Below are positions 1 through 5,624 of a stretch of 5,624 nucleotides of DNA, piece by piece. This stretch comes from Candidatus Proteinoplasmatales archaeon SG8-5. GTDB taxonomy: Archaea > Thermoplasmatota > Thermoplasmata > SG8-5. Position 1 is the stretch's first letter; each line of letters begins with the position of its first letter. The DNA lies in the NCBI GenBank assembly GCA_001595885.1, contig LSSH01000051.1:1-5624 (forward strand). Reading direction: 5' to 3'. The position numbers and the translations under genes were made by a program. The notes below the pieces were generated by a model, which was not told where the DNA came from, made no database searches, and saw nothing but the letters and a program-made list of their open reading frames with translations.

Positions 1-408
1 CAATTTCACCTCCGGCTGTCCGAACTTCGCACGGTCCGAAGCGAGAATGATGTCGCATGCCATTGCCAGCTCGGTACCCCCGCCCAGGGCGAAGCCGTTC
101 ACCGCGGCGATGACGGGTTTGGGGCAGTTCTCGATGGTAAAACAGGCTCTCTGACCATTTCGCCCGTACTCCCTGCCCTCGATCGTGGTCTTGACACTCA
201 TTTCCTTGATGTCGCCGCCGGCGACGAAGGCCTTGTCCCCGGCACCGGTGATGATGATGACGTCCACCGAATCGTCCTTTCCCAGCTCGTTGAAGCATCG
301 CTCTATCTCGAGGACGGTTGGCGTGTCAAGGATGTTCAGCACCTCGGGCTTGTTGACCGTTACGGTCGCTATCCCGTCGCCTTTCTCGATGGCCAGATGG
401 TCGTACAT
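1..408 (-). CDS. Enoyl-CoA hydratase/isomerase (crotonase) family protein, C-terminus cut by window edge
   Basis: My reverse-strand translation gives 136 codons from the ATG at 406-408 (N-terminus MYDHLAIEKGDGIATVTVNK) with no stop before the left edge. The crotonase fold signature is clear: a 'NKPEVLN' segment at residues 19-25, the first oxyanion-hole loop 'FVAGGDIKEM' at 61-70, and 'NGFALGGGTELAMACD' at 104-119. Glu113 and Glu133 (in 'GQPE') sit 20 residues apart, matching the two catalytic glutamates of true enoyl-CoA hydratases (Glu144 and Glu164 of rat crotonase). That favours a trans-2-enoyl-CoA or crotonyl-CoA hydratase, acting in cytosolic beta-oxidation or a related acyl-CoA route, over an isomerase or dehalogenase lacking one of them. 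Family members are usually about 255-265 residues, so roughly half is present. A BRE/TATA promoter lies just upstream, so it is probably transcribed separately from the Nudix gene. The exact acyl substrate cannot be told. Confidence 0.92.
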   Translation of the reverse strand, partial: MYDHLAIEKGDGIATVTVNKPEVLNILDTPTVLEIERCFNELGKDDSVDVIIITGAGDKAFVAGGDIKEMSVKTTIEGREYGRNGQRACFTIENCPKPVIAAVNGFALGGGTELAMACDIILASDRAKFGQPEVKL

Positions 409-435
409 AGCAGCCACCGCATAATCGCTAACTTT

Positions 436-449
436 GATAAAAACTTTCG
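436..449 (-). promoter_or_regulatory. Archaeal BRE + TATA-box promoter for the enoyl-CoA hydratase gene
   Basis: On the minus strand the sequence reads CGAAAG (444-449, BRE-like) directly followed by TTTTTATC (436-443, TATA box), a good match to archaeal TFB/TBP sites. With initiation about 25 nt downstream of the box centre, the transcript should begin near 412-416, only a few bases before the ATG at 408. The message would thus be leaderless or nearly so. A GGTGG at 414-418 could act as a Shine-Dalgarno only if transcription begins further upstream than expected. Confidence 0.6.
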
Positions 450-460
450 GAAATCCGTTT

Positions 461-471
461 GTAATGATTAC
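461..471. promoter_or_regulatory. Imperfect palindrome GTAATGATTAC, candidate regulator half of a pair
   Basis: The 11-mer has perfectly complementary arms GTAAT/ATTAC around one central base. It lies 11 bp upstream of the BRE of the hydratase promoter, about 47-57 bp before the predicted start of transcription. A second copy, identical at 9 of 11 positions, lies at 493-503. Placement upstream of the promoter would suit an activator or a DNA-looping regulator. No specific regulator can be named, and a chance origin in AT-rich spacer DNA is possible. Confidence 0.35.
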
Positions 472-492
472 TGAAGACGCGGCCCGCCGAAC

Positions 493-503
493 GTAATCTT
501 TAC
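493..503. promoter_or_regulatory. Imperfect palindrome GTAATCTTTAC, second candidate regulator site
   Basis: Arms GTAA/TTAC flank a three-base centre. It shares GTAAT..TTAC with the element at 461-471 and starts 32 bp from it, close to three turns of B-DNA, so both would present the same face of the helix. It is followed on the plus strand by a run of seven C (503-509). The palindrome pair is seen directly; a role as operator is inference. Confidence 0.3.
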
Positions 504-546
504 CCCCCCTACATTAGACATTTATCTATTCCAAAACTCCACGATC

Positions 547-993
547 TCAATACAAACTGCGGACGATCCTGCGGTCGTTCTCGAAGGTGAGGAGCTTCAT
601 GGCGTCCTCGACGCTCGCCCAGGTGGATTCCACGAAGTCGGGCTCGAGGTCGATGCTGGCAGGGTCACCGTTCAGCCTCATGAGGAAGTAGTGGACTGTT
701 TTCTCATAGTTCACCTCCTCCGGGCGCCAGAAGAAGGTGTAACGGACAAGGCCTATCTTCCTGTCAATGCTGAGGTTTGCCAGGCCGCTCTCCTCCTTCA
801 CCTCCCTCAGCGCGGTCTGCGTGAGGGTCTCATCGGGTTCCACGCGGCCCTTCGGCAGGACCCAGGTGCCCTCCACCCGCCTCTTCAGCAGCAGCACCCT
901 ATCCTGGGGGTCCATGACCACGCCTCCCGCCGAGGTTATCAGCTCGGTGGGCTTGCTGGGTTCGGGCCTGCCCGTGGGCGATTGGACTGCCAT
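547..993 (-). CDS. Nudix hydrolase (MutT/Ap4A-hydrolase-like), in line with rad50
   Basis: A 148-residue single-domain Nudix protein. The Nudix box is complete at residues 49-71: Gly49, Glu55, then 'REVKEESGL' (Arg63, Glu64, Glu67, Glu68, Gly70), which binds the metal and the diphosphate. The preceding 'WVLPKGRVEPDET' resembles dinucleoside-polyphosphate (Ap4A) hydrolases and MutT-like enzymes, and 'KTVHYFLM' at 98-105 also fits that group. Likely activity is hydrolysis of a nucleoside diphosphate linked to another moiety in the cytosol; the substrate is not determinable. The start is well fixed: a GGAGG site at 1001-1005 lies 7 nt before the ATG, and an in-frame TAG at 1015-1017 closes off longer versions. 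It begins 37 bp after the rad50 stop with no promoter-like sequence between, so co-transcription with the repair genes is likely. Length is normal for the family. The stop is TGA. Confidence 0.94.
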   Translation of the reverse strand: MAVQSPTGRPEPSKPTELITSAGGVVMDPQDRVLLLKRRVEGTWVLPKGRVEPDETLTQTALREVKEESGLANLSIDRKIGLVRYTFFWRPEEVNYEKTVHYFLMRLNGDPASIDLEPDFVESTWASVEDAMKLLTFENDRRIVRSLY

Positions 994-1000
994 CAGAGAA

Positions 1001-1005
1001 CCTCC
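1001..1005 (-). promoter_or_regulatory. Shine-Dalgarno site of the Nudix gene
   Basis: GGAGG on the minus strand, 7 nt before the ATG at 991-993, is a full-strength match to the archaeal 16S rRNA tail. It decides the start and shows that the gene initiates on its own rather than by coupling to the rad50 stop. Confidence 0.8.
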
Positions 1006-1030
1006 GCCTTGGTCCTAGCGTTTACCTCCG

Positions 1031-3115
1031 TCAAAGCACCTCCACAGTACTGGTCCCATCGGCCTTTTCCGAAACGCGCATCACGTTGCCCATCAATTCC
1101 TTCACGTCCTCAACGTGCGTGATGAGGAATATCTGCTTAAACCTGTTGCTCAGGCCGTTTAACGTGGAGAGCAGGAGCCGTTTTCTGTTGTCATCCTGGC
1201 TGCCGAACACCTCGTCTAGGACGATGAAGCCGAATCCGGCCGAGCCGTGCTTCTCGGCGATGACCTCGGATATGGCCAGCCTCAGGCAGAGGTTGGCCAG
1301 GTCGCTCTCGCCGCCCGAGAACCTGTCTATCCTGTAGAACGAACCGCCGTCCCTGATGGAGATGTCATAATCCTCGCTCAGCTCTATCTCGTCGTACTTG
1401 CGGTTGGTCAACGAGGCCAGGAGTTCGGAGGAGATTCCCGCAAGAGCCGGCCGAATGCGCGATATGAGGTGTTTCTTGAAATCGTCCATCACCTTCTCCA
1501 GGTGTATTAGAAGCCGGACCTCCCTTTTCTTATCCGCAATCTGGGTCTCTAACTTCTCAAGCCTTTCCAATTCAACCCTGCCGGTCTTGAGACGCTGCTC
1601 CAGCACCCGCCCATCGGATCTTATCGACTGTAATGTGTTCTCGGCGGTCCTCAGTTCCTCGGAAACCACGTCATGACCTTTCTTCGCCTTGTTGAAGGCC
1701 TTCTCATCGAAATCCGTGGAGGCCAGCGTCTTATCCACTTCTTCCGAGTCCGCGACCGTTCTCTTGAGCTTCGCCTCGGTCTCCTTCAATGTCTTGCGGA
1801 CCTCGGCAACACGCTCGACCTTGGTGGCATCCAGCTCCCAGTCCCTGAGCTTCTCCCGGAGGATCGACTCCCTCTTATCAAGCGCCTTAAGCCGCGCCCT
1901 GAGGTCATCGAGCTTGGCCTTCGCCTTCTCCTCATCCTTCCCGTTCTCTGCCAGCTTCCTATCCTTTCCCTTGAGCTGTTTCTCAAAGCTTTCCAGAAGC
2001 TTCTCGAAGGTATCGCCCAGCTCCCTGAAGCAGGTGGGGCACTCGCTCTCCGGGCCAAGGCCTTTGATCTGCTTGATGTTGCCTTCGATCTCGGTCACAT
2101 CGGCCCTGATCTGACTCTCGGCCGCTTTCAGGGTCCCGATGTCCGAGTTGAGGGAATCTCGCTCCTTCAACGCGGCCTTCCTCTTGTCCAGGACCGAATC
2201 CAGCTCATTTCGGTAATCCTTCATCTTCGCCGCCACTGACCTGACCTTATCCTCCAGCTTCTCCAGCTTTGCAAGGTCCCGCTTAAGCTCGGTTACGCGT
2301 TCCTTTTGCGCTCTCAAAGTGGCCTTCATCGATTCCTTTTCCCTCAGGCATCTTTGCCATTTCTCACGGGCCTTCTCCAGTTTGTTCATCTCGTCCTTCA
2401 GCTTCTTCCTGAGGCCCTCGATATTCACCAGCTCCTTCATGGCCCTGGTCTCCGACTTGGCCAGCTCCTTCTCTTCCTTTTCCAGTGCTTTGATATCATC
2501 CTTAATGACCTTGATGACGGGATTTCCCTCATCGTCTTCCAGCTCCTCTTCCCGATTGTGGATGGCCTCGCTCAGGAGCCTGAGGTCCTCCCTCACCCTC
2601 TTTATGGCCTCCTCTATGTTCTCGATCTCCAGCATCCTGAGGACCAGCTTCTTCCTCTGATGTTTCGGGTATGAGGTCAGGGCGTTTAGTTCCTTCTGTC
2701 TTGCGAACACGGATATGAAGAAGGATTTGTGGTCCATACCGAAGAGCTTCTTCACGGCATCCGTCACGTCGTCGGAGCCCCTGGCCATTAGCTTCCCGGC
2801 CGCGTGCATGCTCGCGTTCATGCTCAGGCTCTTCCCCTTCATACTTCGCTCGACCGCGTATTGGGTGCCCTCGAAATCAAACTCCACCTTGACAAGGCAG
2901 GGGTCGGTGTGCGCGCTCCCCTCCCGCTTGATGCTCTCCTTGCCCGTGCGAACGATCTCCGCCTCATTGCCGTAGAGGCACCAGGCCACGGCCTCCATCA
3001 GCGAGGACTTGCCAACGCCGTTGGGCCCCATTATAGACACCATGCCCTCGGGCAATTCCAGCTCCGCCGACCTGAACCTGCGGTAGTTCTGGAGTTCGAG
3101 ATAGTTCAGCCTCAT
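1031..3115 (-). CDS. rad50: Rad50 DNA double-strand break repair ATPase with zinc hook
   Basis: A 694-residue ABC/SMC-type ATPase that pairs with Mre11 to bind, tether and process DNA ends. Domain order is standard: N-terminal ATPase lobe (about 1-160) with Walker A GPNGVGKSS at 30-38 and Q-loop Gln140; ascending coiled coil about 165-352; zinc hook CPTC at 359-362, which dimerises two Rad50 molecules through a shared Zn; descending coil about 366-548; C-terminal lobe with signature 'FSGGES' at 599-604, Walker B 'FIVLDE' ending at Asp634-Glu635, D-loop around Asp641 and switch His667. All catalytic residues are present. It is short: archaeal Rad50 is commonly about 850-1000 residues, and the loss is in the coils. 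The start is firm, since the ATG overlaps the mre11 stop (ATGA) and an in-frame TGA lies only two codons upstream. Bacterial SbcC is the main alternative, but length and context favour Rad50. Confidence 0.97.
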   Translation of the reverse strand: MRLNYLELQNYRRFRSAELELPEGMVSIMGPNGVGKSSLMEAVAWCLYGNEAEIVRTGKESIKREGSAHTDPCLVKVEFDFEGTQYAVERSMKGKSLSMNASMHAAGKLMARGSDDVTDAVKKLFGMDHKSFFISVFARQKELNALTSYPKHQRKKLVLRMLEIENIEEAIKRVREDLRLLSEAIHNREEELEDDEGNPVIKVIKDDIKALEKEEKELAKSETRAMKELVNIEGLRKKLKDEMNKLEKAREKWQRCLREKESMKATLRAQKERVTELKRDLAKLEKLEDKVRSVAAKMKDYRNELDSVLDKRKAALKERDSLNSDIGTLKAAESQIRADVTEIEGNIKQIKGLGPESECPTCFRELGDTFEKLLESFEKQLKGKDRKLAENGKDEEKAKAKLDDLRARLKALDKRESILREKLRDWELDATKVERVAEVRKTLKETEAKLKRTVADSEEVDKTLASTDFDEKAFNKAKKGHDVVSEELRTAENTLQSIRSDGRVLEQRLKTGRVELERLEKLETQIADKKREVRLLIHLEKVMDDFKKHLISRIRPALAGISSELLASLTNRKYDEIELSEDYDISIRDGGSFYRIDRFSGGESDLANLCLRLAISEVIAEKHGSAGFGFIVLDEVFGSQDDNRKRLLLSTLNGLSNRFKQIFLITHVEDVKELMGNVMRVSEKADGTSTVEVL

Positions 3116-4230
3116 TCCTCACCCCCCCTGGCCTTCAGGTACTCCAGCCCCCTGGCCCGGATGGTCTTGCGGTCCAGGCCTTCCAGCGGGACCTTGGCCA
3201 GGTAACCCACGAATTCCTTTTCCAGCGTGTCGAAGGTGGCGGCCGAGGTCGCGATCTTGTGCTCCGAATCCTTCATCTCCGCCCTGAGCTCGAAGTGCAG
3301 GGCCTCGGAGGCCCACCTCCGCACCCTGGCAAGGTCCAGGAGGTTGTAATCCTGTCTTCCCACGTTAACGAGCCTCTGCCTGACGATGGCCCTCTTCAGG
3401 TTGGCGGTGTCGAGGTTGTCCCGGATGGCTTTGGAGATATCATCCGTGCCCTTCCTCCCGCAATCTATCGCCTTAAGGTCGAGCATCTTCCTGACATTCA
3501 GCTTGTGGAACTTCCAGTCGCCCTTCTCCAGGTCTATCCGGACAAAACCCTTGGGCTGCCCCGCCTCCCCGAAGCCGAAGCGCTCGGTCGAACCGGCGTA
3601 GACCGCGGAATCACTCGCCTCCACGTGCTCGTGGTAATGCCCCAGGGCCACGTAATCAAAGCCCCTCTCCAGGGCCTTGGAGCTCGCCAGCTGCTCGTTG
3701 AACTCGTTCATCTTGAACACGCTGAGCCCGACCACTCCGGCGTGGAGGACCGCGATGTTGAACCTTGATTTCTTTACCGGCCTCATCTTGGCGATCTCGG
3801 TGTCGAAGACCTCCTTGTCCACGCAGTGGGGCAGCGCATGGACCTCCAGGTCCCCGATGTCGAACGTCTGGTATTTACCGGTGTATGCCAGATGCACGTT
3901 GTCGATGTGCTCGAAGAGCTTGAAGGCGCTGCCCGTCTCCCTCAGCCTCGGGGTGGAGTGGTTGCCCGAAACCATGACGGTCTGGATGCCTGCATCCGAC
4001 AACCTCAGAAGCTGCTCGATGACGAAGGATAAAGCACGGTTGGAAGGCCGCACGGAATCGAAGAGGTCCCCGGCGTGAACGACCAGGTCGGGTCTGTCCT
4101 TCACCGCATGGTCGATGACCTGCCTGAACGAGTCGTAGACGTCCATCTCGCGCTGGTTGTAACCGTTCTCATCCAGCCTGTTGTAGGCCGAGTACCCGAT
4201 ATGGGTGTCCGCGAGATGCAGGACCTTCAT
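3112..4230 (-). CDS. mre11: Mre11 DNA double-strand break repair nuclease
   Basis: A 372-residue calcineurin-like metallophosphoesterase, the nuclease partner of Rad50. It acts as a Mn-dependent 3'-5' exonuclease and endonuclease at DNA ends. All phosphoesterase motifs are visible: Asp8 and His10 in 'LADTHIG', Asp55 in 'HAGDLFD', Asn90 and His91 in 'GNHS', His163 in 'VLHAG', and His198 and His200 in 'GHYHEH'. These line up with the di-metal ligands and catalytic histidine of Pyrococcus Mre11. The capping domain follows (about 220-310), then a C-terminal helical stretch (about 325-372) that fits the Rad50-binding helix-loop-helix. A GGAGGG site at 4234-4239 precedes the ATG. The gene starts 10 bp after herA and overlaps rad50 by 4 bp, so expression is probably coupled for stoichiometric complex assembly. 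The final codons carry a run of seven G (3122-3128). Confidence 0.97.
   Translation of the reverse strand: MKVLHLADTHIGYSAYNRLDENGYNQREMDVYDSFRQVIDHAVKDRPDLVVHAGDLFDSVRPSNRALSFVIEQLLRLSDAGIQTVMVSGNHSTPRLRETGSAFKLFEHIDNVHLAYTGKYQTFDIGDLEVHALPHCVDKEVFDTEIAKMRPVKKSRFNIAVLHAGVVGLSVFKMNEFNEQLASSKALERGFDYVALGHYHEHVEASDSAVYAGSTERFGFGEAGQPKGFVRIDLEKGDWKFHKLNVRKMLDLKAIDCGRKGTDDISKAIRDNLDTANLKRAIVRQRLVNVGRQDYNLLDLARVRRWASEALHFELRAEMKDSEHKIATSAATFDTLEKEFVGYLAKVPLEGLDRKTIRARGLEYLKARGGEE
3119..3123 (-). promoter_or_regulatory. Shine-Dalgarno site of rad50, inside the mre11 coding end
   Basis: GGTGA on the minus strand sits 3 nt before the rad50 ATG (3113-3115), the register expected when pairing with the UCACC part of the 16S tail. 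It is embedded in the last codons of mre11, so it constrains that C-terminus, and it allows both re-initiation at the ATGA overlap and independent entry. Confidence 0.6.
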
Positions 4231-4233
4231 CTA

Positions 4234-4239
4234 CCCTCC
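4234..4239 (-). promoter_or_regulatory. Shine-Dalgarno site of mre11
   Basis: GGAGGG on the minus strand ends 3 nt before the mre11 ATG (4228-4230) and lies entirely in the 10 bp between the herA stop and mre11. It supports this start, which also matches the usual Mre11 N-terminus (MKVLHLADTHIG). Confidence 0.75.
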
Positions 4240-4240
4240 A

Positions 4241-5624
4241 TCAGAAGAACGAGTCGTCCACATTCTTCACTTTCTTCTTATGGTTTCCGATGCCGGCCAG
4301 GTAATCCTCGTAGAGGTCCACCTTCAGCGGCAGAGCGAACGGCGTGTTGGGCCCGGAAACAAGGCCCTCGCCTATCATAAGCGTCTGAATCTCATAATCC
4401 AGTTTGGAAATATCCTGGCGCGCGGAGGAGGTCAGGCGGTCGCGGTCAAGCCTGTCCGCGAGCCCGAGTATGATAAGGGTGTTGAACTGCGAGATGACCT
4501 CGGTGTCTATCAATTTCGGCTGCTGGCTGATGGCGCACAGCCCGGTCTTGAACTTCCTTCCCTCCCGCGCTATCTGCGGGAATATGCCCCCCCAGGCGCG
4601 GCTGAACACCCTCTGCGCCTCCTCCAGGGCTATGACGCACGGCGGTATCCGAGCGAACTCGGCCTTGTCCCTGAAGAGGTCGGAATTGCGGTCGAACACC
4701 GCACGGGCCAGCACGCTGCTGATGAGCAGCTCCTCCTTCTCCGAGGCGCCCGATAGGTCCACGAGGACGACCTCCCCCTCGTGCAGCTGGCTGATGACGG
4801 TCTCCGTCATTGACACGCGGGGGTCCCTCACCACGAATTCCGACCTGTCTAGGACGGCCGCCCTCCGTTTGACCACGCCGATCGTGCCTTCGTGGAACTG
4901 TCTCTGGAACGCCTCGAACATCTCCTGTCCGTCGTTGTCCACCAGGTAGTCCAGCCATTCGCTGCGCCTCCGGGCGTTCACCGCGCTGAGGAACTCCTTC
5001 TGCGGCTCGGTGAAGGGCCAGAGGTTCTGCATGTCCCCCACCGTGATCTCTGCGGTTGAGATTCGAACATTTGAGGCGTTGCATTCCACATCGCGGGTCG
5101 CGTAGACCCTGAGGTTCTCGGCCTTCGGGTGGTGAACAAGCCCTTTCAACTCCGCCTTGCCGCCGTCCGCGTACTCGCCGTGCGGGTCCAGGACCAGAAG
5201 GCCCATCTTACCCGTCTCGAGCACCGAGCCGGCCAGCCTCTTCATGAGATTGCTCTTCCCCATGCCGGTCGTCGCGAACACGCCCATGTGCTGGCACACG
5301 TAATCCGAATCGATGCCGATGGGGACGCTTGTTATGACCCTGTCGCCGCTCCGCAGCGAGCCGACAGTGACGTCGCCGAGGTATTGCTTGAGGAACCTGT
5401 AGTCGTCCTCGTTCGCGTGCCTGACCTTGGAGAAGTGTGCCGGAATGGTCTTCGGGCTCTTGAACCTGACCTCGGCTCCGACGCCGTCCAGATAGCCGAG
5501 GGGAGCGCACACGACTTGATGGTACAACCGCCGCTCTTCGTCGTAAATAGTATACTGACGGTCGTGCGCGTCGCCGTCCATGAAGGCGCCGGCCGTCCTC
5601 GGGGCCCAGCCCCCTTCCCTGGCC
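4241..5624 (-). CDS. herA: HerA hexameric DNA-translocating ATPase, N-terminus probably beyond the window
   Basis: HerA is a FtsK-like hexameric ATPase that works with the nuclease NurA to resect DNA ends opened by Mre11-Rad50. Counting from the first in-window ATG (5581; 446 residues), Walker A 'ATTGMGKS' is at 103-110, the HerA-typical 'LDPHGEY' at 131-137, Walker B 'VIALEEAQ' at 316-323 with Glu320-Glu321, the arginine-finger segment 'REGRK' at 339-343, and 'SQQP' at 352-355. Residues 36-95 resemble the end of the N-terminal HAS barrel. That barrel seems incomplete: Walker A usually lies about 40 residues further in. The frame stays open from 5581 to the edge (14 codons, nearly all ending in G or C), and no Shine-Dalgarno precedes the 5581 ATG, so I annotate it as 5'-partial. 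If 5581 is the real start, the barrel is truncated. The stop is TGA, 10 bp before mre11. Confidence 0.94.
   Translation of the reverse strand, partial: AREGGWAPRTAGAFMDGDAHDRQYTIYDEERRLYHQVVCAPLGYLDGVGAEVRFKSPKTIPAHFSKVRHANEDDYRFLKQYLGDVTVGSLRSGDRVITSVPIGIDSDYVCQHMGVFATTGMGKSNLMKRLAGSVLETGKMGLLVLDPHGEYADGGKAELKGLVHHPKAENLRVYATRDVECNASNVRISTAEITVGDMQNLWPFTEPQKEFLSAVNARRRSEWLDYLVDNDGQEMFEAFQRQFHEGTIGVVKRRAAVLDRSEFVVRDPRVSMTETVISQLHEGEVVLVDLSGASEKEELLISSVLARAVFDRNSDLFRDKAEFARIPPCVIALEEAQRVFSRAWGGIFPQIAREGRKFKTGLCAISQQPKLIDTEVISQFNTLIILGLADRLDRDRLTSSARQDISKLDYEIQTLMIGEGLVSGPNTPFALPLKVDLYEDYLAGIGNHKKKVKNVDDSFF

Noticed and set aside
519..526. GATAAATG on the minus strand as a second promoter for the hydratase gene
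   Set aside because: The match to a TATA box is weak, no convincing BRE precedes it, and it would give a leader of about 90 nt while a better promoter lies nearer the gene.
503..546. Transcription terminator after the Nudix gene
   Set aside because: No stem-loop and no minus-strand T run longer than four is visible here; the five T at 439-443 belong to the TATA box.
1673..2239. Long plus-strand open frame (188 codons) opposite rad50, and several others of 80-140 codons across the window
   Set aside because: They mirror the GC-rich codon pattern of confirmed minus-strand genes, have leucine- or serine-rich compositions typical of antisense frames, and show no domain or ribosome site.
3112..3130. 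Programmed -1 frameshift on G_GGG_GGT making an Mre11-Rad50 fusion
   Set aside because: The tract fits the slippery pattern, but the -1 frame meets TGA at once (3119-3121), so no fusion can form; the ATGA overlap with its ribosome site explains rad50 expression.
5549..5556. AGTATACT, a TATA-like palindrome near the right end
   Set aside because: It lies inside the herA coding frame, after the first possible ATG, with no plausible gene start at the right distance downstream; it is most likely coding sequence (Gln-Tyr-Thr).
1..5624. CRISPR array, tRNA or rRNA genes, insertion sequences, or phage-type genes
   Set aside because: No direct-repeat/spacer pattern, tRNA-like cloverleaf sequence, transposase motif or terminal inverted repeats were seen; coding genes fill nearly all of the window.

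Overview
The window is a compact archaeal chromosomal segment with every supported gene on the minus strand. Reading in the direction of transcription (right to left) the order is herA (open at the right edge), mre11, rad50, a Nudix hydrolase, and the first 136 codons of an enoyl-CoA hydratase-family gene (cut at the left edge). herA-mre11-rad50 in one transcription unit is the classic archaeal DNA end-resection cluster. With that cluster, GGAGG/GGTGA Shine-Dalgarno sites, a BRE/TATA-type promoter at 436-449 and no bacterial -35/-10 signal, the source is almost certainly an archaeon. GC-rich third positions and the 'LDEVFGSQDD' Walker B/D-loop of Rad50 make me lean towards a Thermoplasmatota-like euryarchaeote, but this is recall of family flavour, not a search result.

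Layout: 4241-5624 HerA hexameric ATPase; 10 bp gap; 3112-4230 Mre11 nuclease; 4 bp ATGA overlap; 1031-3115 Rad50 with CPTC zinc hook; 37 bp gap; 547-993 Nudix hydrolase; 138 bp AT-richer intergenic stretch with a promoter and two near-identical imperfect palindromes; 1-408 enoyl-CoA hydratase-type gene.

How they work together: from family knowledge, Mre11-Rad50 senses and opens DNA double-strand ends, and HerA (with the nuclease NurA, not visible here) carries out long 5'-strand resection to give 3' overhangs for RadA. The Nudix gene is placed to be co-expressed and may clean nucleotides or signal dinucleotides, but its substrate is unknown. The hydratase gene has its own promoter and is probably unrelated acyl-CoA metabolism.

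I see no previously undescribed system. The most useful leads are the paired palindromes upstream of the hydratase promoter, the Nudix gene attached to the resection operon, the short-armed Rad50, and the missing HerA N-terminus.
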